Shown here one piece after another: positions 23,476 through 35,498 of a stretch of 64,000 nt of DNA. Source of the DNA: Peromyscus leucopus (taxonomy: Eukaryota > Chordata > Mammalia > Rodentia > Cricetidae). Made by a program: the position numbers and the translations under genes. The notes beneath the pieces are model-generated. The model searched no databases, had not been told where the DNA came from, and saw only the letters and a list, made by a program, of their open reading frames with translations. How positions within the stretch are numbered: position 1 is the first letter of the stretch; each line of letters starts with the position of its first letter. Location of the stretch: the NCBI RefSeq assembly GCF_004664715.2, contig NC_051065.1, positions 147,934,096-147,998,095 of the forward strand, read 5' to 3'.

Positions 23476-24180
23476 CCTTATTATTTCTAACACGGCTACA
23501 AGAAAATGCAGTGTTACACAAATGGATGGAATCTATTCCCACCGGCCGGCACTGGCCTTGGGCATTGTTTTTCCTTTGGCTGCTAAATTCAGTTGCTGTG
23601 GTAATTAAAGGGGCTTCCGACTCAGTGCCTCTTAGACAGGAGAATGGAGGGAGGAGAGAGGGGTGCAGGCTCGGGAAGGTTCTCTTGGATGTCACCTTCC
23701 TTCCACTCAGGTGCAGAGCGGATTCGGGAAGGACCCTCGTTTAAGGAGAAAATGGCTGGGTTTGCTGGAGTCCAGCCAGTCAGCCTGGATTTGGGGCCAC
23801 AAACCAAAGCTGTTGAGTAAAGATGCTTCTCTTTCCTCGTGCATATGCCGAGCTCCCCTCCCCCACCATCTCCTGCGGGGAAGGGTTGTTTCTCCAGCCA
23901 GTCAGAGCCGGAGCCTCAGCCACCCACGTGTCTGTCACAAGCTCAGCGCTTCCCCGGCTAAACTCACCTGAAATCCCTCCTGCCTCCTGCTGGCCATCAC
24001 TGACCTCCCTGCGCTCTCTTTTCTCCTACCCAGTTTTTTTCTTTTCTTGTACAGTGTGGTAATCAGATATTTTTTCTCATGCTTGTCTTTCAAGAAATGC
24101 ACAGTCCCCAGTGAATAGGATTTTAGCAAACATTTCTTATGTGAGAATCAGTTGTCCTTGTCTATTGACTGCCTGATTTC
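23476..24180. other. Unique intergenic DNA, nothing recognised
   Basis: Several overlapping open frames (23511-23744, 23663-23971, 23823-24062) cover the same bases. None matches a family I know. Confidence 0.5.
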
Positions 24181-24186
24181 TGGGGC

Positions 24187-24270
24187 GGGGGTGGGGTGGG
24201 GTGGGGATAAACTGGGGCCTAGGTAACTGCTGTACCACCTCTACCCCTCCTCTCTCTCCTCTTCCTCTTC

Positions 24271-24327
<57 letters not shown>

Positions 24328-24435
24328 ACTGGTTTTCTCTGTGAGTGGCTGTCCTGGAACTCACTCTGTAGCCCCAGCTGGCCTCTGTCTCCCGAGTGCT
24401 GGGATTAAAGGCATGCGCCATCACCGCCTGGCTCT
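24187..24435 (-). repeat. G-rich run, (CT)n tract and truncated B1
   Basis: ggggtggggtggggtgggg near 24188, a CT run at 24273-24326, then an antisense B1 part ending catcaccgcctggc. Confidence 0.9.
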
Positions 24436-25150
24436 CTCTATTTTTTATTCTTCATTAAAGACCCAGAACGTACTCAGCAAATATCTGTTAAGTTGAATTG
24501 GATGTTTGTTGTGTTTCTAGATGCTATAAACCTCAGAACAGGTGAGGGTAAGCTCAGAACAGGTGAGGGAGTGGTAGAATTCACAAGGGGTGGGGGAGTG
24601 TAAGTAAGGCATGCTGTGGTGAGGAATTGGGGCCGTGTACCTCACTGATCTCCTCTTCCTGCAGCCTAGGAGCTTTGGTCAGGCTCCAAGACATCCAGGC
24701 TACCTTCACAACTGGACAAATCATTGCCAGTTTACTCGGGACAGGCTCTCCTTTCCCTTCAAGATTGCACCCCCAGCCTGTAATGAAAAGGCAGCTGACA
24801 GACGCAGAGGGTCCTGGATCCTCTGCTTCCCACTCCGTGGATGACTTTCAGCTGACGGCAGCACCCACTCAGCTCTGCCTTAGATAGATTTAGCTTTTCT
24901 TCTCCCTAGACTGATTCTGTCCCCAGCGCCTTCAAATTTGCCCGCCCTCCAAACTTTTCAGTGTTTTTTTCCGTGAAACAAAAAGGTTGTCGGCTCTTGT
25001 AAAGGGGAAGGAATTTGGATGGGCTTTAAAAAAAAAAAAAAAAGAAAGACAGAACCACAGGGAGGATGTGGTAAAAAGCCAGAGGAGGGGGGAAATTGAT
25101 TGCTTGCGAAGGCGAGGGGGCTGGGGGAAGGAGCCGTGACGATCAGATAA
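24436..25150. other. Upstream flank of Slc2a3
   Basis: Mostly unique DNA. CTCAGAACAGGTGAGGG occurs twice in tandem (about 24533-24569) and carries the E-box CAGGTG. An A run lies at about 25028-25043. No exon recognised. Confidence 0.5.
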
Positions 25151-25153
25151 CAG

Positions 25154-25183
25154 AGGTCACTGAATTCCGGAGGTTAGAGGTTA
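25154..25183 (+). promoter_or_regulatory. Candidate nuclear-receptor half-site cluster
   Basis: AGGTCA at 25154-25159 is followed by AGGTTA G AGGTTA at 25171-25183, a direct repeat with 1-bp spacing (DR1). The location, about 60 bp before the TATA box, suits a proximal promoter site. Occupancy is unknown. Confidence 0.4.
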
Positions 25184-25194
25184 AAGGCTGGAAG

Positions 25195-25249
25195 CGGGGG
25201 TGGGGTGGGCGAGCATGGAGGCTCCACCCTTTGCAGAGATTATAAATAG
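25195..25249 (+). promoter_or_regulatory. Slc2a3: Slc2a3 core promoter: GC box and TATA box
   Basis: GGGGGTGGGGTGGG at about 25196-25209 fits an SP/KLF site. TATAAATAG at 25241-25249 is a good TATA box, which places transcription start near 25270. The start codon follows about 130 nt later at 25403. The start site is inferred from TATA spacing. Confidence 0.75.
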
Positions 25250-25402
25250 GTAGGCTGGGCTTCTGGCTGTGGTCCTTGTGATGGTCCTCAAGCCCTCTGA
25301 CTGCTGCTGAGGACCCAGAGAGCTTGCTGCCGCGGACTGGGAAAGGTGTCTCTGGAACCTACCTCTAGATCGTCCTTAAGGCTTGAGAAGTAGATTGGGA
25401 CC

Positions 25403-25417
25403 ATGGGGACAGCGAAG
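25403..25417 (+). CDS. Slc2a3: Slc2a3 coding exon 1
   Basis: Encodes only MGTAK, then donor GTAAGA; phase 0. The open frame continuing to 25888 is read-through into intron 1. Confidence 0.95.
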
Positions 25418-28400
25418 GTAAGAACTGGTTATTTTTGTTTGTTTGGGGTCCTCACAAAGGCAGGTCTTGGTGCCGATTGCCATGCCCCAGTCTCTCCTAA
25501 GTCACCGAGCCATCCGGAGGGAGGCCTTTTCGTATCGGCTCCAGCATTCGCTGCTGGTGTTACCGTTACTGTTCTGTGCATCTCATACCTGATGAGGATT
25601 CTCCCGGGCACCTCCTATCATGTGAAAGTCACCAGAGAAGCTGTTGGCGTCTCGGGTGTGTTTGATGCAGCTGTGACGAGACTGCTGAAGGCAGAGAGGA
25701 CAGGGGCTGGGCTTGGCGATGATGAGTGGGTCTCGGAGCCCGCAGGAAGGCTCGGGAAAGCGTTAGACCTTGAGAGGACCTGGGGTTGGCTTAGGCTTGC
25801 TCAGCATCCAACCATCCCCGAGTACTGTGGAGAGAGAAGTCCGGTTGTCCTTACTGTGGTCGCGAGTGTAGGATGTATCTTACTGTAGTTGAAGGAAGCA
25901 GTATTTGTAAGGGAAAGGGCATTTTCACGAAGATAATTTATTTGGAAATAAGGTGAATTAGCAGCGGGGCGTCGGGGAAGGGGGAAGCGGGACAGTAGAG
26001 GAGATGGGAAAAGAGGCTTTTACTACAAGGAAAAGACTTTACGGAAAGCCTGGCCGGGATAGACAGCACTTACCACTGAGGCTGGGCGGCTGCCGGAAGG
26101 TCAACTCTGGTATAAGCTCCCAGCCTGCCACTCGGTGTGACCTTAGAGAAAAAAAAACTTAAGGACAGTTGGAGAGGTTGTGGTGGGCAAAGAGGCTGGC
26201 CTCAGACTCCAGTTTGAGTTACCCCTGCCCATTTGAGTGATCCCCAGCAAGGTGCTATCTGCCTGATTCCATTCTGCTAAAAATGGCTCCTAATATTGTG
26301 TTCGAAATGAGCAGACGCTCTGCCCAGCTGGGTGGAGGAGAATAGTGCCATATTTAGCGAACAGGAAGACTCTCGAGAGGGCCCCAGGATGTTGCTGGTT
26401 GGTTACATAGTCTAGAGATAAGAGCAGCCCGGCCCTAGGTGCCCATCAATGGATGAATGAATCAAAAATAGCAGTTGTGATACACTATGGAGTATCAGTC
26501 AGGTGTTAGGAAAAATGAAGCCAACCTGGAGGAGGCAGAGGCCAGTGGATCTCTTGAGTTCTAGGACAGCCAGGCCTACACAGAGAAACCCTGTCACCAA
26601 AAAAAAAAAGAAAGAAAGAAAAGGAAAGGAAAATGAAGTCATGACACTTTTTAGAAAGCTGAATGGAACTGGGATGGATGTGAAATAGACCAGGTACAGA
26701 AGGAAAAACGTGTTTTTCAGATATGTAGAACTTTAAAAAAAAAAAGGCTGGGCATAGCAGCTCACAACTATAATCCCACACTTGAGAGACTGAAGCAGGA
26801 GGATTGAGGAGTTGAATTTGAGATTAGCTTGGAATACAAACTGGAACCTTGTCTCGAAAATCTAAAGGGGGTGAGGGAAGATGATCTGAGAGTGGAAGGG
26901 GGTTATTGGGTGTGTGAGAGGAGAGAACACAGTCATCTGTGCCATTAGCTCGTTCTGGGGTTCTGCTTTTGATTTTCCAATCCCTGTGGCCACGCTGTTG
27001 CTACCTGCTGCTCTGGCCTCTGCAGTCTGGGGGACGGACGGGAAGAGCACACCGAATCCAGCTCTGCAGAATGGCTAATTTTTAGGAAACTTAGAGCTGT
27101 CTTAGCTTTGCCTTTTATACTGTGGGGAGTTTTGGGGTTTGCTGTGTTTTAAGTCCAAGTCACACTGTAGCCCAGGCTGGCTGTGAACTCATGGCTATCC
27201 TCCTGCCTCAGCCATTGCATGCTCTGCACTCAGTTCCTTATTGCAGTTTCATGCCTGCCTCTGTCTGGTGCAGTTTTGCTTGTTGTCTTTAATTTTTGAG
27301 ACAATGTTTTGCTATGTATATAGTCCAGGCTGACTGAATTCGTGATCCTATGGCTTTGGAATTACAGACGACGTGCACTACGCCTGGTGCCCAGGCTCTC
27401 TCTCCCCCTCCCTCTCTCTTCCCCCTTCCCCCTCCTCCCCCCAAGACCCCCTTCCCTCCTTTTTCCCTCCCCCCTCCTCCCCACAAGACCCTCCTCTGCC
27501 TCTCCTTTTGAGACAGATCTCACTGTGTAGCCCTGGCTAGCCTGGTACTGGCTCTGAAGACCAGCCCAAAAGAACTGACTCCAGTTCCTCTAAAAAGGTC
27601 TTTCTCCCCAAATGTGCCTGAAATCCTAGCATTCTGGAAGCAGAGGCAGGAGGATAAGATGGACATCAACCAGACACCCTGGAAAGGGGAAGAATATTAT
27701 TAGTCAATGTTCATAAACATTTCCCCCTTCTCAACAGGTGACCCCATCTCTGGTGTTCGCCATTACTATCGCCACAATCGGCTCGTTCCAGTTTGGCTAC
27801 AACACTGGAGTCATCAATGCGCCTGAGACAGTGAGTGTCAATCGCCCTGAGTGAAAAGGAACGGGAAAGTCTTAATTCTTTAACTAAGATTGTGAATGTA
27901 GATGCCTGGCTAAGATGGGGGAGGGCACATACTGTTAAAGAAGCCTAAGCCGGAAGCTGCTTGCTCCTCATGCTGTGGCCTCCTGCCCTCTCACCAAGTA
28001 GTGATCCATTTCCTATATCCTTCCTTAGGGATTCCCAAGACCCTGGGGAGCTGTGGCTGGGTGGGTTACACCGTTGACCATTAGTGCTGCCACCTACTGG
28101 ATGTTTAGGGTGACGCCCCAGAATTGTCTTTTTCAAAGCCTGTGCCTCCGCTGGCTCCCTCGTGCCTCCCGTCCTGGGGGAGGAAGCCACCCCGGTACGG
28201 TACTTGTCTACGGTTCCCATCCAGATGGAATGGTCTGTCCCCCCTTGTGCATTTTATCCTGCAGATCATAAGGGACTTTCTCAACTACACTTTGGAAGAA
28301 AGGCTCGAAGACCTGCCCAGTGAGGTGCTGCTGACCACCCTCTGGTCCTTGTGTGTGGCCATCTTCTCCGTTGGTGGCATGATTGGCTCTTTTTCTGTTG

Positions 28401-30037
28401 GACTTTTTGTCAACCGCTTTGGCAGGTACTGGGCAGACCCTGGGCAGGAACTGTACTGGTTCGCTGAAGACAAGCAGAGAGAGTGTTGGATCGGGGAGAG
28501 GATGCATGCGCCTTGCGTGAGAACACGTTGAGTCATACTCCAGGAAAGCTAGTCCCCCTGGCCTGGAATAAGGCTGCCCTTGTACAGATCTGCTGTGTGA
28601 GCACTTGGTCTGAGGTTCCGCTCAGGCTAGTTCGATTTTACCGTGGTGGGGTCAGCTATGACCTTTAAGGTCTGAATATTTTTGGAGGTTTCTTGGAAGT
28701 CTTTTGTATTTTATAAAATGAAGACTTTTTGTAATCTGTGACTTGTGGAAAATGGTGAGAGAACTGATTCCCCCCCCAAAAGAGAAAATTGAATAAATTA
28801 ATAAAATATCTTAAGAGGATCATATACATTCAGGAATTGACTGAAAAAGAGACCTTTGATAAACTATATACCCTAACCGCTGGGCATTGTAGCACAAGCC
28901 CACAGGCCCAGCACTCAGGAGGCATAGGAAGCAGAGACCCGACCTCCGTGACCTCTGAGCTGACCTCTGACCTCCACAGACACTGTGACACACATCTTGT
29001 CACACACATTAGCTATTCTAGATACACAAATTGAATTTAAGATAATTAGCAAAGCCATCTATTGTTGGATAATGTTTAGCTATTATTTTGGTTTTTTTGT
29101 TTGTTGGGTTTTGTTTGTTTGTTTGTTTTGAGACAGGGTTTCTCGTGTGTGTAGTCCTGGCTGTCCTGAAACTCAAGCTGTAGACCAGGCTGGCCTTGAA
29201 CTCACAGAGATCCGCCTGTGTCTGCCTCCCGAGTGCTGGAGTGCTGTGATTAAAGGCGTGGCCACCATCGCCTGGCTGAGAGAAGTTTTTTTTTTTTTTT
29301 TTAAGTTACTTTTTAAAAAATTACTCAAAACTTCTTAATTTGTTTTTCTTCTTAACGGAATTTGTGCACCTTGGCTGCACATTTGGGATCCCCTAAGGGG
29401 GCCTTTAAGAATCCTAGTGCTGTGACAGCCAATTAACCAATTAACCAGGTCCCTAGAGGTGGGACTCATGCATGAAAATTCTTCCCAGCTCCCTTGGTAA
29501 TCCACTGGTCTCTTGGAGTCAGGAATCCCCAGTTCTCTGGGCGTGGTGGTGCTCAGGAGGCAAGTGGAGGTGGATCTGAGTTTCAGGCTAACCAGAACTG
29601 CATAGCGAGACCTGGTCTCGAGTCGGTCACAGGCCCTCAGCTGTGAGGCTTTCCAGTGCTAATCTTTGACTTTTTTTCACCAGTGTCAGTGACTTGACCA
29701 CTGTGTAGCACATAAAGCTTTATTAGTTCACTCCCTATCAGCTATCAATACTAATTAGTCTAGCCTGTGACTACCCAGAGAGCTGAAACTACCTACCTTC
29801 TGAGAGGATTGTTTTCAGTGAAATGAAAAAAAAAATTGTCCTACATGTCCTGTTATCATTACCATATCAATTCTATGATGGATGTAATAAAAAGGACTGG
29901 CATGGTGGCCTTTGTCAAGAAGCCTGATGACCTGAGTTCAGTCCTTGGAATCCTCATAAAGGTGGAAAGAGAGAACCAATTCCATCCATGATGTTGTTCT
30001 CTGAGCTCCACATGTGTGCTGCGGCACACTGGCACCT

Positions 30038-30088
<51 letters not shown>

Positions 30089-33000
30089 GATGAACTTTTT
30101 CTTCTGAAAGAAGGAAAAACTGGGGTATAGCTCAGTGGTGACATGTTTCCCTCAAATACACAAGGCCGCAGAACAAAGGGAAAGAGATTTGTACCTCAGA
30201 GGCTGTAGAAGAGCAAAGCCATGAGGGAAGGAGGGACCGGAGCCTCTTTCCTGGCTAACTACACTTTGTCTTTGATTAACCTGCAGGCGGAATTCAATGC
30301 TTCTGGTCAACCTATTGGCCATCACTGGTGGCTGCCTTATGGGCTTTGCCAAGATAGCGGAGTCCGTTGAAATGCTGATCCTGGGTCGCTTGATTATTGG
30401 CATCTTCTGTGGACTGTGCACGGGCTTTGTGCCTATGTACATCGGAGAGGTGTCTCCCACCGCCCTCCGGGGTGCCTTTGGCACACTAAACCAGCTGGGC
30501 ATCGTCGTCGGGATTCTGGTGGCTCAGGTACCTGCAGCTTTACATATTTAATGCATGCTAGCTCTGTGCTTTGTGAATGATGTAGGTGAAGCCACTCAGG
30601 ATCTGGCTTGTGTTCAGTGGTGTATTTATATGTGTATGTTTCAGATACTATTACTATAGTTCATATGGTGGCTAATGATGCAGGCAGGGCCCAGAAAAGA
30701 AAAGAAACAATTTGTTTTCTCTTTTCTATGTGTGGTAAAAGGATAAGTGATCTTTCTTTTCTTTTCTTTTTTCTTTTTTTTTTTTTTTCTTTTTTGAAAT
30801 AGTGAATCTGTGGCTCGGGAAATATGATTGGGGTTTAGTGTTCTCTTTGTTTGGCTTCTATCTAGGTCTTTGGTTTGGACTTCATCTTGGGCTCTGAGGA
30901 GCTGTGGCCGGGGCTGTTGGGCTTAACCATCATTCCGGCTATCCTACAAAGCGCAGCCCTTCCATTTTGCCCCGAAAGCCCGAGATTCTTGCTCATTAAC
31001 AAAAGGGAGGAAGAGCGTGCTAAGGAGAGTGAGTATTCCTCATCTGTCATCTCCCTTTCCTGCTTCTCCATGCGCACGGAAAGTTTTCCGATTCCTGAAG
31101 GAAGTGGGAAGACGAGCGAAGATGGGTGCTGTGGATGCATTCATCTGGCGTTGCCTTGCCTGCTGACTGACAGCAGGCAACAGTGGGGTGGTGGTGGGAT
31201 GGGGGGCGGGGCACGCAGTATCTTTATTCCTTTTGGCTTTTTCTCACAGTCCTCCAGCAGCTGTGGGGTACCCAGGATGTAGCCCAGGAGATACAGGAGA
31301 TGAAAGACGAGAGCACCAGGATGGCGCAGGAGAAGCAGGTCACCGTGCTGGAGCTCTTCAGGTCACCTAACTACCACCAGCCGCTCCTCATCTCCGTGGT
31401 CCTCCAGCTATCTCAGCAGTTCTCGGGGATCAACGCTGTGAGTGTCTGCCATGGGGCCAAAGGGGCCAGCAATACTCTACTGAAATCACCTGATCTTGTT
31501 GGCAGGTTGGCATGTGTCTGCAGAATGTAGTTACTCAAAAGCTGGAGCAAGATGGTCACTAATGCCTAGGAGATTGAGGTCAGCTACCTCACACCAGTCC
31601 TGGTCCTGCAAAACAGGACCCAAAGCATCACAAGTGACCAAGGGTACATAATGCAAGATGCCCTTGTCCCACTTCATTCAGGAAATGCATTATTGTACTA
31701 GGATGGCTCCCAGTTTACTCAGATGAGCAGATTTTGTCTGGGTATACTCTAACCCAAACTGCAGGGTGGGGTTTTCCTGAGCCTACCCTCCCAAGAGTCT
31801 GTTCTGAAAGTGGCCAGGTGGTGGTGGTGGTGGTGGTGGTGGTGGTGGTGGTGGTGGTGGTACACGCGGTGGTGCACACCTTTAATGCCAGCACTTGGGA
31901 GGCAGAGGCAGGTGGCTCTCTGTGAGTTCAAGGTCAGCCTGGTCTATATCATTCCAAGACAGCCAGAACTACATGGAGAGACCTTGTCTCAAAAAGGAAA
32001 AACAACAGAAAAAAAAGGAAATCCGGTCTACAGAAGAATTAGAAATTACTTTATCAACCTGTTTTCTTTCTTTTTTTTTCCCCCTGATCTTACGCAGTTA
32101 GGGACTAAACTCGGGACCTGTGGGTGTAAGGGCTCTCTTAGTGAGCCGTGTCACCAGCCTTTGGGTTTTGTTGCTGTTTTATGGGTTTTCCTTTTTTGAG
32201 GCTTTGTCTCATTCTATAGACCAGTCTGGCTTGAGCTCAACAGATTCTCCTGCCTCAGCCTCCTGGGTGCTGGCTGGGATTAAAGATGTGTGCCACCATG
32301 TCCTGCATAATAACTAAGAAATGATGTAAAGGCAGAGGTGAGTGGTGACACACATCGAATATCAGTCACTAGAGAAGCTGAGGCAGGAGGACTAGGAATT
32401 GAGACAAAAGAAAAAGTAGGACTTAAATCTCTAAAATTGAACAAAGAAGGCATAGGTGAGTGAGCTGGGTGGGCATGGGGAGGAGCTCCTGTGATCCCTG
32501 GAGAGGCGGAGCTACGGAGTAAGATGTTGCACTCCCCTGTGCCCCCCCCCCCAAAAGAAAGTAAACTAAGTAATGGGGATAAGCATTAGAAGAAGGAAAC
32601 ACTAGCTGGACTTGGATAACTGGGAGAGGTCCAGAGCTAATGCACTGGCCAAGAACCCCGTGTTCCTGGGATGCAATCAGTGATGCGGTTTTTCTCCCCT
32701 TCCAGGTATTCTATTACTCAACCGGAATCTTCAAGGATGCAGGTGTCCAGGAGCCAATCTACGCTACGATTGGAGCCGGTGTGGTTAATACCATCTTCAC
32801 TGTCGTTTCTGTAAGTTGGGAAGCTGGGATGGGGGACGGGGGAAACGAGAGTCCTTCCTACAAGTGTTCGACAAACATGGACATAGACTGCCTATCTTTC
32901 AACGTCCCACATCTAGTTAAACCTTTTTTTTTTTGTTTTTGTTTTTTGTTTTTTGTTTTTTCATTCCCCTGGGAGAAAGAATTGCAGCAAATATGGACTG

Positions 33001-35498
33001 GATGGGAAAGGGGAGGTGTGGAAGGATCAGGTACCTGGAGATATGGGCTGAAGCAGTAGAGTCCTTCACACGGCGTGTTGGTGAAATGGGCAATGTCTTG
33101 TCTTCTAGCTGTTCCTGGTGGAGAGGGCGGGGAGGAGAACCCTGCACATGATTGGCCTGGGAGGTATGGCTGTTTGCTCCGTCTTCATGACCGTCTCTTT
33201 GTTACTAAAGGTGAGTGCTCTTGGAACGGGGTTACAGAGGCTGCAGGTGACTCTGGGCGCTGAGGTGATGACCTTCCAGGTCATCAGTAAAGTCAAATTG
33301 GAGATGCCCAAAAGTTTTATTAAAGGTGCCCCTTCAGAGATTGGTAATCAGGCATCCTTGTGTGCATGTAATAAGGCTTATAAGATACATTGCCTGATGC
33401 TTAGGAAAGGTCTCTTGTAGCTAAGGATGACCTTGAATTCCTAATCCTCCAATTACTTTCCATCATGTGGGTCTGGGGCACCGGAGTCAGGTCCTCAGAC
33501 TTGATGGCAGGTACCCTTATGCACTGAGCCATCTTACAGGCCCTGTCTGTTCAATTCCTGACAGTCATCTTGAAGGGTCAGACATTGGTAGTAGTGTACA
33601 CCTGTAATCCCAATCCTGGCGAAGGTAGGAGGTTGTCTGCAAGGTGTGGTGGCAATGCCATTGGTCCCAGCACGTGGGAGGCAGAGGCAGGTTCAAGGCC
33701 ACTGTTCTCTGCAGATCAAATTAGGACAGCCAGGGCTACACAGAGAAACACTGTCTTGAAAAACAAACCAAAAAAAAAAAATTGCAAAAATTGTCTTGTA
33801 GTTCCGTTTTACAAATGTTGAACTGGTGGTCTTGGTACAAAATGGGATGAGTGGGATAGAATAGCTGGGATTCGGGGTACTAGGGTTTTTGACTCACAGG
33901 TAGAGCGACCGCTTTATACAACAAGTCCGAAAACGGACCTATGCCAATGCTGCCTTCTTAACCGGACTCGGCTTTGCTTTCTTCTCTTACAGGATAAGTA
34001 TGAAGCCATGAGCTTTGTCTGCATTGTGGCTATCTTGGTTTATGTGGCCTTCTTTGAGATTGGACCAGGCCCCATTCCCTGGTTTATTGTGGCTGAACTC
34101 TTTAGCCAGGGCCCCCGCCCGGCTGCCGTGGCAGTGGCTGGCTGTTCTAACTGGACCTCCAACTTTTTGGTTGGAATGTTCTTCCCCTCGGCTGCAGTAA
34201 GTAAATTTAAAATCAAGCATCATCAGTCACAAACTAGCCTACTTAAGTCAACACGCTTAAGATGCGCCTTAGTGGTAGATGCTCCAGGGAAGATTGCGTG
34301 TCAAGAACTTTATACCAGATTTCCTGCAAGGAAACTGGAGAGGTGAAGGACGAGCCAGGAGGCATGGTGGTTCATGTCTGCAATCCCAGCACATGTGGTG
34401 GGAGGCTGTGGCAGGAGGATTCGTATGAAGTTGAGGCCAGCCTAGGCTACAATGAGGGCAAAACTGGGTGAGATTTAAAAGAGGAACCTTGAGAGACCGG
34501 CTGTCAGAAGCAAAATATAAAATGTCTGGTACGGTGCGAGCATATAATTCTGGTTCGGGCGGGACAGAAGCGCAGGACCAAGCTCCCAGACCTCTCAAGC
34601 CCCATAGTAGAATCATCATTTCAGTTAGCATTGATAATGAGTGCTCCTCAACTAAAGGCTCTGTAATCTGAAGGATGGGTTGGAGCTGATTTGTTATATA
34701 AAGCATTCCCATGGCTCTTTCTAGATGCCTGGATTTTAAACCTTATATGGACAAATGTCTTAAGATCAAAATCCTCAGAAGGGCCAGGCCTGGTGGCACA
34801 CCTTTTTTTTATTATTATTATTATTTTACGTGTGTGGGTGTTATGCCTGCATGTATGTCTGTGCACCACTATGTCCTTGGCTTATAAATAATACCTTCTG
34901 GCTGTTGAGAATGACAGAGCCTGGGTCCTGGAAGAGCAGCCAGTGAGACATCTTAACCACTGAGACATCTCTCCAGCCCTGGCACAAGCCTTTAATCCCA
35001 GCACTCTGGAGGCAGAAGCAAGCAGATCTCTGAGTTTAAGGTCAGCCTGGTCTACAGAGTGAGTTCCAGGCCAGCCAGAGCTGCAAAGTGAGGCCCTGTC
35101 TCAAAAATCAGAAACAAAACAGCATCCTCAGATGTTTGAGAAGCTAGTTTGAATGACTGTACAAAAGAATGATAGAAGGAACTGCAGGGAGACACAGTGA
35201 TGTCTTTATAACCTTACCCTTCCATTCAGTATGGAAGAGCCGTCGCCAAATAACAATGAGATAATCAGCTGCTGCCTTCTCCGTCTCCTAGGCCCTCATG
35301 GGACCCTACGTCTTCATCATCTTCGCTGCCTTCCTCATCATATTCCTAATCTTCACCTTCTTCAAAGTCCCTGAGACCAAAGGCAGGACTTTCGAGGACA
35401 TCGCTCGGGCCTTCGAGGGGCAGGCACAGGCTGGGAAGACCTCTGCGATGGAGATGAACAGCATGCAGCCTGTCAAGGATACCCCTGGCAATGCCTGA
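25403..35498 (+). CDS. Slc2a3: Facilitated glucose transporter GLUT3 (whole gene, 10 coding exons)
   Basis: GLUT3 moves glucose down its gradient across the plasma membrane, with high affinity, in neurons, early embryo and trophoblast. Ten exons join in frame with GT/AG boundaries into 492 residues (mouse has 493). Visible landmarks are the exofacial N-glycosylation site N43-Y-T, GRR at 89-91, PESPR in exon 5, QLS at 277-279, GPGPIPW ending at W386, and VPETKGR in exon 10. Sugar-contact residues known from the human GLUT3 structure are present at the same numbers: Q159, Q280, Q281, N286, N315, E378, W386. Residue 282 is Phe where I recall Leu in mouse and human. The tail ends in TPGNA as in mouse. 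Nothing is broken. Start chosen for MGT and a good Kozak context (gggaccATGG). Confidence 0.98.
25889..27737. other. Slc2a3 intron 1 (3' part)
   Basis: Holds B1-type SINEs at about 26510-26632 and 26745-26870 (+), antisense B1 pieces at about 27120-27250 and 27295-27390, a CT/C-rich run at about 27397-27510, and a partial B1 near 27530. The rest is unique DNA. Confidence 0.75.
27738..27830 (+). CDS. Slc2a3: Slc2a3 coding exon 2
   Basis: 93 nt, residues 6-36, first transmembrane helix ([13 protein letters not shown]). Acceptor caacag, donor gtgagt. Confidence 0.97.
28265..28425 (+). CDS. Slc2a3: Slc2a3 coding exon 3
   Basis: 161 nt, residues 37-89 plus two bases of R90. Carries the glycosylated loop (N43) and helix 2. 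Acceptor cctgcag, donor gtactg. Confidence 0.97.
28426..30286. other. Slc2a3 intron 3
   Basis: Contains a B1 remnant (about 28880-28980), an antisense B1 with poly(T) (29100-29300), a B1 (29530-29640), and a B2-type SINE ending in (CA)23 at 30040-30086. No additional exon seen. Confidence 0.8.
30287..30527 (+). CDS. Slc2a3: Slc2a3 coding exon 4
   Basis: 241 nt, completing R90 to residue 170. Contains RRNSM, the helix 4-5 segment with [10 protein letters not shown], and sugar-contact Q159. Confidence 0.97.
30866..31028 (+). CDS. Slc2a3: Slc2a3 coding exon 5
   Basis: 163 nt, residues 171-224 plus one base. Helix 6 and PESPRFLL, the start of the large cytoplasmic loop. Donor gtgagt. Confidence 0.97.
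31250..31437 (+). CDS. Slc2a3: Slc2a3 coding exon 6
   Basis: 188 nt, residues 225-287. Intracellular helical domain, then helix 7 with QLSQQ and N286. Phe282 replaces the Leu I recall in mouse and human. Confidence 0.97.
31438..32705. other. Slc2a3 intron 6
   Basis: Contains (GGT)15 at 31817-31862 running straight into a B1 (to about 32010), and an antisense B1 at about 32190-32312. His- and Trp-rich open frames here are translations of the triplet repeat. Confidence 0.9.
32706..32810 (+). CDS. Slc2a3: Slc2a3 coding exon 7
   Basis: 105 nt, residues 288-322: [15 protein letters not shown]315, helix 8. Confidence 0.97.
33109..33210 (+). CDS. Slc2a3: Slc2a3 coding exon 8
   Basis: 102 nt, residues 323-356: [10 protein letters not shown] loop and helix 9. 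Confidence 0.97.
33211..33992. other. Slc2a3 intron 8
   Basis: A B1 with internal rearrangement lies at about 33580-33780, preceded by an antisense B2 remnant (about 33455-33545). No alternative exon recognised. Confidence 0.7.
33993..34196 (+). CDS. Slc2a3: Slc2a3 coding exon 9
   Basis: 204 nt, residues 357-424: helices 10-11, E378, GPGPIPW386, FSQGPRPAA. Donor gtaagt. Confidence 0.97.
34355..35115 (+). repeat. Slc2a3 intron 9 SINEs, including B2 inside B1
   Basis: A B1 lies at about 34355-34475. A second B1 (from about 34780) is split by an antisense B2 (about 34803-34979) and resumes to about 35110. Similar tggcaca bases on both sides of the B2 look like its target duplication. Confidence 0.8.
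35292..35498 (+). CDS. Slc2a3: Slc2a3 coding exon 10 and stop
   Basis: 68 codons plus TGA: helix 12, [12 protein letters not shown], and a cytoplasmic tail ending [14 protein letters not shown]. The tail is one residue shorter than mouse. Confidence 0.97.
   Translation, partial: ALMGPYVFIIFAAFLIIFLIFTFFKVPETKGRTFEDIARAFEGQAQAGKTSAMEMNSMQPVKDTPGNA

Noticed and set aside
25403..25888. 161-codon frame starting at the Slc2a3 ATG
   Set aside because: It is exon 1 read through its GTAAGA donor into intron 1; the homologous protein continues at 27738.
31734..31931. Val-, Trp- and His-rich frames
   Set aside because: They are translations of (GGT)n and the adjacent B1.
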